The notes beneath the pieces are model-generated. The model was not told the DNA's origin, ran no database searches, and was given only the letters and a program-made list of their open reading frames with translations. Made by a program: the position numbers and the translations under genes. Positions 21,933 through 32,800 of a stretch of DNA of 64,000 nt are shown here, one piece after another. Source of the stretch: Tetracentron sinense (taxonomy: Eukaryota; Streptophyta; Magnoliopsida; Trochodendrales; Trochodendraceae); contig CM026570.1 of NCBI GenBank assembly GCA_015143295.1, positions 29,257,648 to 29,321,647 of the forward strand, in the 5' to 3' direction. Numbering within the stretch: position 1 is the stretch's first letter; the number at the start of each line of letters is the position of its first letter.

Positions 21933-22190
21933 GCCTGCAGGTCCAGACTGTTTGGCCATATCTTTTGACTCGCTCGTCGGATTTTGATGATTCAGCTTGC
22001 GTTGGGTTTGTACTTCGAAAAGGAACATTTCTGACGTTTCAGAATTTCTAATTTCTTCCTTATTTATTAATTATACCTCTTTAAAGGCAAAATGGAAACG
22101 AAAGTGTCATGCATTAAATGTGAAAAGGTCCGGGGCTCTACATTAGGTTAGAAATGATTTAGACCCTAAAACCCTCGAAATACAACCCCT

Positions 22191-22197
22191 ATTTATA
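22191..22197 (-). promoter_or_regulatory. TATA box of E6 LTR
   Basis: Minus-strand TATAAAT in CTATAAATAGGGG, about 55 bp downstream of the palindrome cluster, the same spacing as in E5. Confidence 0.7.
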
Positions 22198-22250
22198 GTC
22201 TAGGGGTTTAAAACCCTGAAATCCGCAACTTTAAAAAACATCAGGGCGCG

Positions 22251-22385
22251 ACTGTGATCGATCGCACTTACATAATGATCGATCACACCTATGGTGTGAT
22301 CTATCGCACATAGACCAGAGAGAAAAACTCCAAAAACTCACCTGAATGCAATCGATCGCACTTGCTTTGCGATAGATCGCAACTC
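22251..22385 (-). repeat. TGCGATCGATCGCA-type palindrome cluster in E6 LTR
   Basis: Five dyads centred on GATCGATC or GATAGATC but flanked by TG/CA (GTGATCGATCGCAC, GTGTGATCGATCAT, GTGCGATAGATCAC). The core is shared with the CCGATCGATCGG clusters while the flanks differ, so the half-sites have diverged together and kept dyad symmetry. Confidence 0.8.
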
Positions 22386-22930
22386 TATTCCTCTGCTTTG
22401 GTATTTTGAACATAAATTTTGACTCACTTATTGGATTTTAATGATTCAACTTTTGTTAGACACATCTTTCAAAGGGGAACAATTTTTTATCTAATGGACA
22501 AATCTGAATTCTGAGTGTTTAATAGTCTAAAAGGGCTCTAAAGCTGACTGGTCTGGAATTTCAGCAGACAAAATATTGGAAAACTCACTTTTGACTTAGC
22601 TTAGACTCACAAATCTGGAAAAACATTAAACATGGACCTCAAAGAGGGTTCCAATACCTTTCTAATGGTTCAAGAATCACTCAATTTTGATAAGCGGTGA
22701 CAAAACTAGAGCTTGCTAAAGTTGAGGGATGTTAAGGCATCCCTCTCTTTACAACTTTGATTTAGCCTAGAACACACTAAACCATTTAGGTATAAATACA
22801 TACGCATTAAAATATCACAAATACTATTATACCCCTAATACTTGCATTAAAGACATGAAAAAGATTCAGGTCTCTACATCCTCCCCCCTTAAGAGAATTT
22901 CGTCCCCGAAATTTACATACCTTAGGTGAA

Positions 22931-23443
22931 CTAGTGCGGGTACTTTTTGCGGACCTCAACTTCTCTCTCCCAAGTAGCCTCTTCTTTAGAGTGATGCTCC
23001 CATTGCAAGGGTACAAGAGGAATAACCTTAGAACGCAAGACTTGCTCCTTCAGGTCCAAGATTTGAGCTAGATGTTCCACTAAAGTCAAATCTTCCCGAA
23101 TTTCCAACGGTTCCAAATCAATGACATGTGAAGGATCCGAAATATACTTTCTCAACATAGAGATGTGAAAGACATTATCCACCCCTGCCATGTGAGGTGG
23201 TAAGGTGACCCAGTAAGCAACTTCTCTGACCCGGGTGATGATCTCGAAAGGACCCACATATCTCGGACTAAGCTTGCCCTGCTTACCGAATCTCATCACC
23301 CCCTTTATAGGTGAGATCTTGACAAACACAAAATCTCCAACTTGAAACTCAAGAGCCCTCCTGCGAGTATCGGCATAGCTCTTCTGCCTACTCTGAGCTA
23401 TTTTCAACCTCTCCCTGATCAATTGAACTCTATCCACAGTTTG
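22931..23443 (-). pseudogene. E6 pol C-terminus (integrase end, chromodomain-like)
   Basis: Minus-strand frame with [63 protein letters not shown] and TWEREVEVRKKYPH with TAG at 22931-22933. It is open to the point where copia C1 was inserted (about 23440). The intact frame shows modest decay despite being the oldest host of this nest. The rest of its pol is not in the window. Confidence 0.88.
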
Positions 23444-25272
23444 ACCACGGTGAAGGGGATCCGGATAAAAATTTATGCGGAAACTAGATCCCGATAATCT
23501 TTACACCATAGAAAGAAACTAAAATTATCTACTCGTTTTAGTCATATTACTTTAGTGAATGATGTTCATTGGTGAAGCTAAATCCAACTCGAACCGTCAG
23601 AACTTTTTGTAGAGATTTCTCGAAGAAGTACTCGAAGCTGGATCCTTATTCTTTGCTATCCCCACGAAGCTTTAGAATCTATACTTGGAATTGAAGAAGC
23701 AAGAAGAAGAAGATGGATGTTGATGTAGATTTTCTATCACAAATAACTTTTAGAGTTCAAAACCCTTAAGTTGAAAAACCCAACTAGGAAGATCCTATGT
23801 AACTCACGAAAATCCAAGGGGTATTCCCCTTGGGGCTCATGGTTTTGGAGAGGAGGAGAGGGAGAGAATTGAGAGAAAGAGGAGTGCCACATGGTTTTGG
23901 GGTGTGTGGTATATTTATAGGACTTTGGATCTTATCCTAATCCTTCTCCAATTCCAACTTATCCCTTAGGAATTATTAATTAATAATAACTCTTACTATT
24001 AATTAATTAAACTCGTAGCTTATCTATAACTACTTTAGTTATAGTAATCCTACTAATTAAAGAGTCCTTTTCCAAAAGGGATTTAAAGGGATAAATCAAC
24101 TTCCTCAATATTAGAATCATAATCCAATTAAGAAACTACCAGGGGGGGGGGGGGCGTGAACCATAGGGGGCGTGAGCTATAGGGGAGTCAAAGACTCCTA
24201 TTTGTAATCAATTTACAACTCATCTTAATCCTACTTGCATTCCAACCATTGGAATATAATTCCATAATAAATAGAGTTATTATTCAATAACTATGCAAGT
24301 AACCTAATCCTAATCCAATTAGGATTACAAATGTGGGCGCCCAACCTTAGGGTTTTAATCCATGGGCTTGGGCGCATATTAAAGGTCCATCTTTTATGGG
24401 TTTATGTATATGGGTCAAACCCATTTCCCCTTTAATTAGGTTAATTAAATAATTACTAATATAATCCTCCAATTTAAATTAACAATTAATTTAAACCATA
24501 GATTAACTTTTAATCTATTTAATAGTGATTAACATTTAATCCCTTTATTAATTGATTAATATTTAATCAATTAAGTGAGCTTGTATTTCTTATGTGAGCA
24601 TCTCCACAGATTGCTCTGGGACATTCTAACCCTGGCTTAACCAATGTTATCCCATTGACCCTTAATAGGAATTACATCAGAATTGTAAGTGACATGAGAT
24701 ATCCATGTCACAATTGAATCCCAGTGTAAGAACATTAACCAATACGGATCCCACCACATAAAATTTTTAATTTAATTGATCCTTCCAATTATATTATCCC
24801 AAATGTGTTTTCAAGATTATTAATACTATCTAACTCATAGCCCATTGGTCATCATCTGGGTTTCCAAGACTTCTGATTAAGCCATGGGAAACTTTTTCTC
24901 ATGTAAAACATTTTGAGAAAAATATTTTGTAAGTATAATATATTTTAAATTAAATATATTTCAAACTTGTTTTGTTTCAAAATTACCTGCGTAGGATTTA
25001 AGCTTAATCGACTGTCTTACCCGAAACTTGGATAATGTCTCAATTTAATGAGCATGGATTTCATGTTTGAAATTCATCATGACTCAAACAACTTTCTGGC
25101 TATCCAACTGTCACTGTATCGTATTCCCTAAGGTAGATAATACTTTGGTGGAATTAAAACAGTCAGATTACTGTTCAGTTATAAATGAACTCATCAGATC
25201 TAAGGATCATTGAAACTGTTCAAAGTGAATGAGAGACCAACTATCTGATAGTATGTTTATGCAAGATGTCTC
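23444..25272 (-). mobile_element. Copia C1 3' LTR, main part
   Basis: A/T-rich, no gene. On the minus strand it ends CCCCTTCACCGTGGTCA at the junction with E6 pol. It is the continuation of the LTR that starts at 36582, shown by the E1 target duplication GTCTC at 25268-25272 and 36184-36188. Total LTR is about 2.2 kb, long for copia and in the range of Angela or TAR lineages; lineage is not settled. A 13-G run lies at 24142-24154. Confidence 0.75.
23911..23919 (-). promoter_or_regulatory. TATA box of copia C1 LTR
   Basis: Minus-strand CTATAAATATA, about 470 bp before the LTR end, leaving an R-U5 of plausible size. Confidence 0.65.
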
Positions 25273-25747
25273 TGTAGAGCCCCGGACCTTTTCACATTTA
25301 ATGCATGACACTTTCGTTGCCATTTTGCCTTTAAAGAGGTATAATTAATAAATAAGGAAGAAATTGGAAATTCCAAAATGTCAGAAATGTTCCTTTTCGA
25401 AGTACGAACCCAACGCAAGTTAAATCGTCAAAATCGGACGAACGAGTCAAAAGATATGGCCAAAACAGTCTGGACCTGCAGGCAATCGATCGCTCGGTTA
25501 TGCACTAAGGACGTAGCTCGGAAGGCACTAAGGACGTAGCTCGGAAGGCACTAAGGACGTAGCTCTGACAACGTACCCTGATAAGGTAGCTTTAGCTCTG
25601 ATAACGTATACGTTGTGCGTCCGTTGTGCAACAGACAACGGGTACGTTGTACAGCAAACAACGTGTACGTTGTACAGCTCACGATGGGCACGTTGTACAT
25701 AAGACAATGGACAACGAGCTCAGCACTATGCACAACACAACGTGACA

Positions 25748-26024
25748 ATGGGTTCGGCACCCTTCACAGCACAACGGGTTCGGCACCCTTCACAGCACAA
25801 CGTGTTCGGCACTATTCACAGCACAACGTGTTCGGCACTATTCACAGCACAACGTGTTCGGCACTATTCACAGCACAACGTGTTCAGCACTATTCACAGC
25901 ACGACGTATTCGGCACTATTCACAGCACAACGTGTTCGGCACTATTCACAGCACAACGTGTTCAGCACTATTCACAGCACAACGTGTTCGGCACTATTCA
26001 CAGCTCAACGTGTTCGGCACTCGT
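25748..26024 (+). repeat. 26-bp tandem array, about 10 units
   Basis: Plus-strand units read TTCGGCACTATTCACAGCACAACGTG with single-base variants (TTCAGCAC, GACGTATT). The first two units have ACCCTTC in place of ACTATTC. Each unit holds an AACGTG core. Confidence 0.95.
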
Positions 26025-26992
26025 GTTTTTGCAGAAATTTTAGTAAGGGTATTATGGTCTTTTGGTCGGTTCACTCTTACCTTAAGAGTTTAACCCGAGC
26101 CTTTAGGGCTCATTCTCAACACTTAGAGGATTTGGGGGATTAGAAGAGAGGAGAAGAGACTCTAACCTAGGGTTTTGTTTTTGAGGAGAAATCAAAGGGG
26201 GTTTAAGAACCCTAGATCATCCTCAACTTGGATTGCTTCAAGTTCAAGGCTGAAGCTTGGGTGGGGTGCATTCTCCAAGCTAGGGCAGCACTCACTCACG
26301 TTTTTGAAAGGGGTTTCTTCCCCAACACAAGTCTCCTTCAAGCAAAGCGTTCCTCTTTTCAAGTGGAAGCTCCAATCAAGGTTTACAACCAAGATCAAGC
26401 CTTGATTTAAGGTTAGTACACCCTACTAACTTACCCTAGCAAAGATCTAGGTTTTCTATATAAAAATGTGATTCTTTATATTATGTTTTCCTCCTTATGA
26501 AATGTGTTATCCCCCATTAAATATAAACAAGATAATGGAAAATGTGTGGATGGAATGTTGGATGTGGCGATTGGATGCCGAGATGTATGTTGTGTGATGT
26601 GTGTGATGGAAATGGTGGATGGGTATTTTACCAATAATGAACTTACCTTGATGTTTGGATGGAAAATATGCGCTAAAAAGAACATGATGAATTATTAAGA
26701 AACATTGCATGTGTTGTGTCTGAAAAAATGCCTAAACGATGAATAAATGATCTAAATGAAGAATATGGAAATGGGTTTTATGCATGCGTTCTTATAAATG
26801 ATAAATTGATCAAATGTTATGCAAACTACTTAAGTTACCTATGTTCATATCATGAATTGAATTGTAATGTCATATCTTGGTTATCCTCATTATCATGATT
26901 GTCATTATGGACACGTACACGAGCACGCATGATAGCATGAACCGAGATTTCAAGAGCATGTGCATATAATAAACAACAAGAAAATATTGCAT

Positions 26993-27388
26993 GTCAAGGA
27001 GGTTGGTAGCCCAGGGAGAATTCGGGTACTAGCCTCTGGCTCACAAGATAACCCCTAAAACACCTATTGTCAAGGAGGTTGGTAGCCCAAGGAAAATTCG
27101 GGTACCAGCCTCTGGCTCACAAGAAAACCAAACATTTCATATCAAGGAGGTTGGTAGCCCAGGGACATTCGGGTACTAACCTCTGGCTCACAAGTGCATT
27201 GCATATTAAGGAGGTTGGCAGCCCAGGGAGATTCGGGTGCTAACCTCTGGCTCACAAGTGCATTGCATATCAAGGAGGTTGGCAGCCCAGGGAGATTCGG
27301 GTGCTAGCCTCTGGCTCACAAGTGCATTGCATATCAAGGAGGTTGGCAGCCCAGGGAGATTCGGGTGCTAGCCTCTGGCTCACAAGTT
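26993..27388 (+). repeat. CAAGGAGGTTGG tandem repeats, 6 units
   Basis: Units start near 26996, 27071, 27144, 27207, 27269 and 27333; the last three are almost identical, suggesting recent expansion. The 3' LTR of the same element has five. Confidence 0.92.
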
Positions 27389-27675
27389 ACAAGATGGAAG
27401 TTTACAAGATGATGATCATGCATTGATGCACGCACGCATACATGATTTCTACGAGGCATACTGAGACATGACATGCGTTTTCAAGCATTAGTTTTATCGG
27501 CGTTTTCGCATTCATGTACGCACGTCATGATGATTGTATTTTATCATGCCTTATACTGTTTCTTTTGTGATGCTTCTATTACTGCTTGTATGATATTACT
27601 GTTGTGTGTTTTATTATTGTTATGGTTTGCTAGTAGCTTGTACTCGCTGAGTATTCCATGCTCAGCCGTACTTTC

Positions 27676-27816
27676 ATGTCGGCAGGTACTGAGGAAGCCC
27701 TCGACCTGGAGCCTTGGGTCGAGGAAGAGTATATAGAGGAGAGAGAGCCAGCTATTCCATTACAGTCTCAGGCAGACCGAGACCTCAATGTGTGGCCATA
27801 CCTCGATTACTGTTGA
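27676..27816 (+). CDS. LTR micro-ORF, E1 5' LTR (46 codons)
   Basis: Complete frame from ATGTCGGCAGGT: MSAGTEEALDLEPWVEEEY, a middle with REPAIPLQSQADRDL and end WPYLDYC, TGA at 27814-27816. It would lie in the leader about 600 nt upstream of the gag ATG, so if translated from genomic RNA it is an upstream ORF. Pro before Glu-Pro-Trp is Leu here (CCG to CTG). Confidence 0.5.
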   Translation: MSAGTEEALDLEPWVEEEYIEEREPAIPLQSQADRDLNVWPYLDYC

Positions 27817-28100
27817 GGGGAGAGTATGAGAGGGTCTTGTGTATTTTGATATTTTGATAGGTGGGCCTGTCCACCTTAGACTTAGACATGTCTTGTATTT
27901 ATGTTAACTTGGAATACTATTTTGGATCATTAGAAGAAATGAAAATTTGTTTACGCTTCCGCATATATGATCGCTTCCGCGCTCTGATTATCATTGTTAG
28001 TACTGTATTTTATCTTGTGCATTACAGGATGGTTTGATAGGTACGTAGTGTGACACCTAAAATATCCCTAAACTCCTAGGGGGTATTTCGGGGCGTTACA

Positions 28101-28428
28101 GAGGTGGTATCAGAGCTCTAGGCATATGAGTCCCTAGGGTCACTTGGATGATTGAACAAGGTATTAGAATCACCTTAGAGAGTTGTATTCCAAGTATAGA
28201 CTAACAAGTTAGTCTTAGTCAAAATGGGTTGAACTTCAACCGAACATAGAGTCCTACGCTAGGAACACGGATTGTAAGTTATGCTATTGTGTTATATACC
28301 ATGTGTACATTATTTGTGTTGTACTTATTAAATATGCTTGATGAATATGTATTGAGTGAATTGCGAAATTTGTACCAAATGCGTATCCAAGTTAGACTCA
28401 TGTTGTATTGTCGTTCTCAGGAGAAATC
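28101..28428 (+). other. E1 leader with primer-binding site
   Basis: PBS TGGTATCAGAGCT at 28105-28117, matching the 3' end of plant initiator tRNA-Met. The rest is noncoding. GATT|GTAAGT (28274) and TTCTCAG|GAG (28420) could bound a 147-bp leader intron ending just before the gag ATG; this is weak evidence from consensus alone. Confidence 0.8.
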
Positions 28429-29664
28429 ATGAGACGCAATACCCGGGGTCGCGGGTACAACACGAGGGGTAATGGAGGTGATACTCCATCGGGTGATGAT
28501 CAACCCGACTTTGCCCAAGCATTCGCATCCATAGCCGAGACTTTGGCTATGTTGGTGGCAAGGCAACCGGCCACTCCGCCTAATGCGGCACTTATACCGG
28601 CTCCTCCTAACCGAGCCCAAGCCGGGATAGAAGCTTTTCGGAGGATGAGGCCTCCAACTTTTTATGGAAACATTGATCCACTTGTCACCGAGGGTTGGAT
28701 TCGGCAACTCGAGAAGATATTCTCGGTATTGGCGCCTACGGAAGTGGAAAGGGTCACTTGGGCCGCCTTTATGCTTGAAGGCGAGGCCGACCATTGGTGG
28801 AAGTCTGCACTTCGGACCCGAGAGTTAACCCAGCGAGGTCAAGACTGGACTTAGGAAGAATTCTTGGAGGTTTTCAACAAGAAGTACTTTCCGGTCGGAA
28901 TGAAAGAAAAGATGGAAGTTGAATTCATTACCTTGGAGCAAGGTAATATGTCAGTAGCGGCTTATGAAGCCAAATTTTTGGAGCTATCTCGATTGCTCCA
29001 AACATGATAGCGACCGAGGCTATGAAGGCCCGGAAATTTGAGAGAGGATTGAAGGCTTACCTCAAGGACCGAGTCTCGATGTTTAGACATGAGACATATT
29101 CCGAAGTTGTTGATAAGGCACTTTTGGCCGAGTCAAACTCCGTGGAGTTTTTCAAAAGAAGAGAAATAGAGAAAGGACAGTTGAGTAGTTCAGGGGAGAA
29201 GAGAGCAAGGACTAGCTTGTATCAGTCCACAGGGCCGGCTCAGTCATAGAGGATGTATTCGGCACCACAGGCTCCTCGCTCTTTTGCTCCATCGACCTTT
29301 CGCCCGGCTACCTCATATGCTCCTCGCCCCGCAGTTACTCAAGCTACGGGATATGCTCCTTCCTCCTATTTGCATGATGTCTGCACTCTTTGTGGAAGGA
29401 GGCATCCAGCAGGAGAATGCCGGAGGGTTTCAGGAAGTTGCTTCCATTGTGGTGACCATGGTCACATGGTTAGAGATTGTCCCCGACGTCAATTGCCAGC
29501 TCAGTCTTCGGGGAGCAGGCCCCCGATTAGGCAGACATCTCAGCCTAGCTCTTCTCAGGCTTCGAGGGCCTCACAGTCTACCCGGCCTCCTCGCCCAGCC
29601 ACCCAGGGCCGAGTCTTCGCCCTATCGGAGAGAGACGCACGTGCATCCGACGATGTCGTGCAAG
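28429..29664 (+). pseudogene. E1 gag
   Basis: ATG at 28429 (MRRNTRGRGYNTRGNGGDT), preferred over an upstream TTG because MRRNTRGRG is shared with E2. Capsid-type core: AGIEAFRRMRPPTFYGNIDP, WIRQLEKIFSVLAPTE, MLEGEADHWWKSALRTREL, NKKYFPVGMKEKMEVEF. Nucleocapsid has CTLCGRRHPAGEC and CCHC knuckle CFHCGDHGHMVRDC, then a Ser/Gln/Pro-rich tail. Breaks: TAG at 28852-28854 (Trp codon), a 1-base loss near 28992 (SRFAPNM region), TAG at 29247-29249. The frame at the end meets the predicted intron donor after DDVVQ. Confidence 0.93.
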
Positions 29665-29800
29665 GTACGCAAAAATTCTAGAGTCTAAGTTGTGTAAAAT
29701 TTCTATGGTTTATTATGTGATTATTTATACTAAGGGTTATTCTATGTATGATGCTTGTGATTGTTTGAAATCTACTAATAGTAGTTACTTAATCGCACAG
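29665..29800 (+). other. Predicted gag-pol intron (136 bp) of E1
   Basis: Donor CAAG|GTACGC at 29661-29670, acceptor ATCGCACAG|GCAC at 29792-29804, branch-like CTACTAATA at 29772-29780, A/T-rich body. Removal joins CAA G to GC ACT TTA and gives [22 protein letters not shown], matching the E2 and E3 junctions. Without removal, gag ends six codons past the donor (GTQKF then TAG) and pol has no gag-linked frame. Confidence 0.65.
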
Positions 29801-32800
29801 GCACTTTATTAGTGAACGAGTGTCTCGCCCGTGTGTTGATCGACACAGGATCCACTCACTCCTTTGTGTCACCTAGTTTCGCAAAGCGATTTTTGACTGA
29901 GTCTACTCCGTTAGAGCGGGAGTTGACCATTGCAACTCCACTCGGCAAGTCAGTTGATACGGACAAGATATTCAGGGATAGTGTGGTTCAAGTGGGGGAG
30001 AGTGAACTGTTAGCCGATCTCATCGTCCTAGCTTTTCAAGACTTGGATTTTGATGTCATCTTAGGGATGGATTGGTTGTCAAACCATCACGGGAATGTTG
30101 CGTGTTTTGAAAAGATGGTGAATTTCAAGCCGGAAGGGGGTAAGCCTTTTCACTTGCGAGGATTAAGAGAGAGGGACATTTCTCGCCTCGCAGCCTTGAG
30201 TATAGCAAACCCAGAAGCACAAAACTCCTCGGCTATTCCGGTCGTGAGTGAGTTCTTGGACGTGTTTCCGGAGGAACTTCCCGGGTTACCTCCGAATCGG
30301 GAGATTGAGTTCGCTATAGAGCTTACTCCGGGCACCGCTCCGATTTCAAGAGCCCCATATAGAATGGCCCTGATAGAGCTTGAAGAATTGAAGAAGCAAC
30401 TTGAGGAGTTACAACAACTTGGTTTCATCCAACCAAGTGTGTCACCGTGGGGAGCTCCTGTCCTTTTTGTAAAGAAGAAAGACGGGTCGACGAGAATGTG
30501 TATAGACTACCGTCAGTTGAACAAGGTAACTATCAAGAATCGTTATCCCTTGCCTAGGATCGATGACTTGTTCGACCAACTGAAGGGAGCGAGATTCTTC
30601 TCCAAAATTGATCTTAGATCAGGGTATCATCAATTAAGGATCAAGGCGGAAGATGTTCTGAAGACGGCTTTCAGGACTCGGTATGGGCATTACGAGTTCC
30701 TTGTCATGCCTTTTGGGCTGACGAATGCACCGGCGGCATTCATGGATTTGATGAACCGGGTGTTCCGATCTTACTTGGATCGATGCGTGATTGTATTCAT
30801 TGATGACATTTTGGTGTATTCCCAGACACGGGAAGATCATGCACGAGACCTCCGCCTTGCTCTAGAGATGTTGAGAGAGCATAGGCTATATGCCAAATTG
30901 AGTAAGTGCGAGTTCTGGTTAGAGAAGGTCGCATTTCTTGGACACGTGGTGTCGGTCGAGGGCATTTCTGTAGATCCAGCCAAGGTTGAGGCAGTCATGA
31001 GTTGGGAGAGGCCCAAGAGCGTCACGGAGATACGTAGTTTCCTCGGATTGGCAGGCTACTACCGGAGATTTGTGGAGGGATTCTCCAGTTTGGCTGCACC
31101 TCTCACCTACTTGACAAGGAAAAATGCAAAGTTCAGTTGGAGTGACCGATGTGAAGTAAGTTTCCAAGAGTTGAAGAAACGCCTCACCACAGCCCCTGTC
31201 CTTACTGTGCCATCTGGACCTTTTGGGTATGAGGTGTATAGTGATGCCTCGCACGTCGAACTCGGGTGTGTCCTAATGCAACACAAGAAAGTCATTGCCT
31301 ATGCATCAAGGCAGTTGAAAGAGCATGAAAAGAATTACCCCACACATGACTTAGAGCTTGCCACAGTCGTGTTTGCACTCAAGATCTGGCGACATTACTT
31401 ATACGGGGTGGAATTCTATGTGTAAACGGACCACAAGAGCCTCAAGTACCTCTTTTCCCAAAAGGAATTGAATCTAAGGCAATGGCGTTGGATGGAATTT
31501 TTGAAAGACTATGATTGTACCATTCAATACCACCCGGGTAGAGCAAATGTAGTGGCTGATGCTTTGAGTAGAAGACCTCCAGGGTTATTAGCATGCATGT
31601 TAGTGCAGGAATGGAAGCTACTTGAAGACTTGGCAAATCTGGACATTAGTGTGAATGACTCTGTTCGTAGTCCTATCTTGGCAAATGTCACGGTTCGGCC
31701 ATACATTATAGATTTGATCCAAGAATACCAAGCCACGGATGCTGAATTGTTGGCTTATCGGGACAAGGAAGTTGCTAAGGGTAGTGAGGACTTCTCTCTC
31801 ACTAGTCGGGATGCTATCACATTCAAGGGAAGGCTGTGCGTCCTAGCCAATGTAGATCTTCGAAGAGAGATTTTGGAGAAGCACACCGTTCGAAGTACAC
31901 AGTGCATCCAGGGGGTACAAAGATGTACCGGAACCTCAAGAGTCACTTTTGGTGGTGGAATATGAAGAGGGAGGTTGCGGAATATGTAGCACGGTGCTTG
32001 GTGTGTTAACAGGTAAAAGTAGATTACATGCGGCCTGCAGGTCTATTACAGTCCCTTCCGATTCCCGAGTGGAAATGGGAGAACATATCCATGGATTTCA
32101 TAGTTGGCTTGCCAAAGACGGCAAGAGGCTCAGATGCGATATGGGTAGTAGTGGATCGTTTGACGAAGTCCGCTCACTTCTTACCTCACCGAACTACTTT
32201 CAACTCTAGTCAGTTAGCCGCTTTGTATATCAAGGAAGTGGTGAGGTTGCACGGAGTGCCTGTTAGTATTGTATCGGATCGGGATCCAAGATTCACATCA
32301 CGATTCTGGAAAAGCTTCCAGGAGGTTATGGGTTCCCGACTTGATTTCAGCACCGCTTTTCATCCACAGACGGATGGACAAACCGAGAGAGTGAACCAAG
32401 TCATTGAAGACATGCTTCGGGCTTGTATGTTGGATTTCAGAGGCAGTTGGGAAGAGCACTTGCCTTTGGTTGAATTCGCCTATAATAACAGCTATCAGGC
32501 GAGTATCCAAATGGCACCATTTGAGGCCTTGTATGGGCGAAGTTGTAGGTCTCCTCTCTATTGGGATGAGGTAGGAGAAAGGAAAGTACTTGGTCCGGAG
32601 TTGATTGAGCAAACTGCAGGCACAGTTAAGATCATTCGGGATGGATTGAAAGCCGCTCACGATCGCCAGAAAAGTTATGCGGACATGCGCAGTAGGGACT
32701 TGGAATTTCAAGTAGGGGATCAAGTTTTTGTGAAAGTATCTCCTAGCAAAGGGATCATGAGATTTGGAAAGCGAGGCAAGCTCAGTCCTCGGTATGCTGG

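Larger units (their letters stand above)
11773..22142 (-). mobile_element. Composite gypsy element E2 (minus strand)
   Basis: Order on the minus strand: 5' LTR (22142-19839), PBS, gag, gag-pol intron, pol, PPT, 3' LTR (14658-11773). The two LTRs are not a pair. The 5' LTR has a palindrome head and ends GTCGCGACA; the 3' LTR has a 26-bp array and ends GGGGCGTTACA. The flanks ACTTA (11768-11772) and TTAGG (22143-22147) do not match. This fits recombination between two elements of different subfamilies rather than a single insertion. Confidence 0.85.
19839..22142 (-). mobile_element. E2 5' LTR (palindrome head, tail 2 variant)
   Basis: Minus strand from TGTAGAGCCCCGG (22142) to GGGTCGCGACA (19839), 2304 bp. 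Head has the palindrome cluster. The middle has GTCATGC-rich repeats (20540-20830) and a single GGTCTCCC unit. The tail is of type 2 with an intact micro-ORF. Confidence 0.9.
22143..22878 (-). mobile_element. Old gypsy E6 3' LTR, first part
   Basis: Minus-strand LTR start TGTAGAGACCTGAATC at 22878, preceded by a purine tract (22879-22890 region, AAGGGGGGAGGA). Contains palindromes and a TATA box, then is cut by E2 at 22143. Together with 10706-11772 it makes about 1.8 kb, the length of the E5 LTR. Confidence 0.8.
25273..28100 (+). mobile_element. E1 5' LTR (26-bp head, tail 1)
   Basis: 2828 bp from TGTAGAGCCCCGG to GGGGCGTTACA. Carries the 26-bp array (about 10 units), possible donor AAG|GTTAGTAC near 26412, six CAAGGAGG units, the stem-loop and an intact micro-ORF. 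It differs from the 3' LTR mainly in the copy number of the two arrays. Confidence 0.95.

Noticed and set aside
24142..24154. Run of 13 G as a possible structural element
   Set aside because: A single homopolymer in an old copia LTR, likely slippage or sequencing noise.
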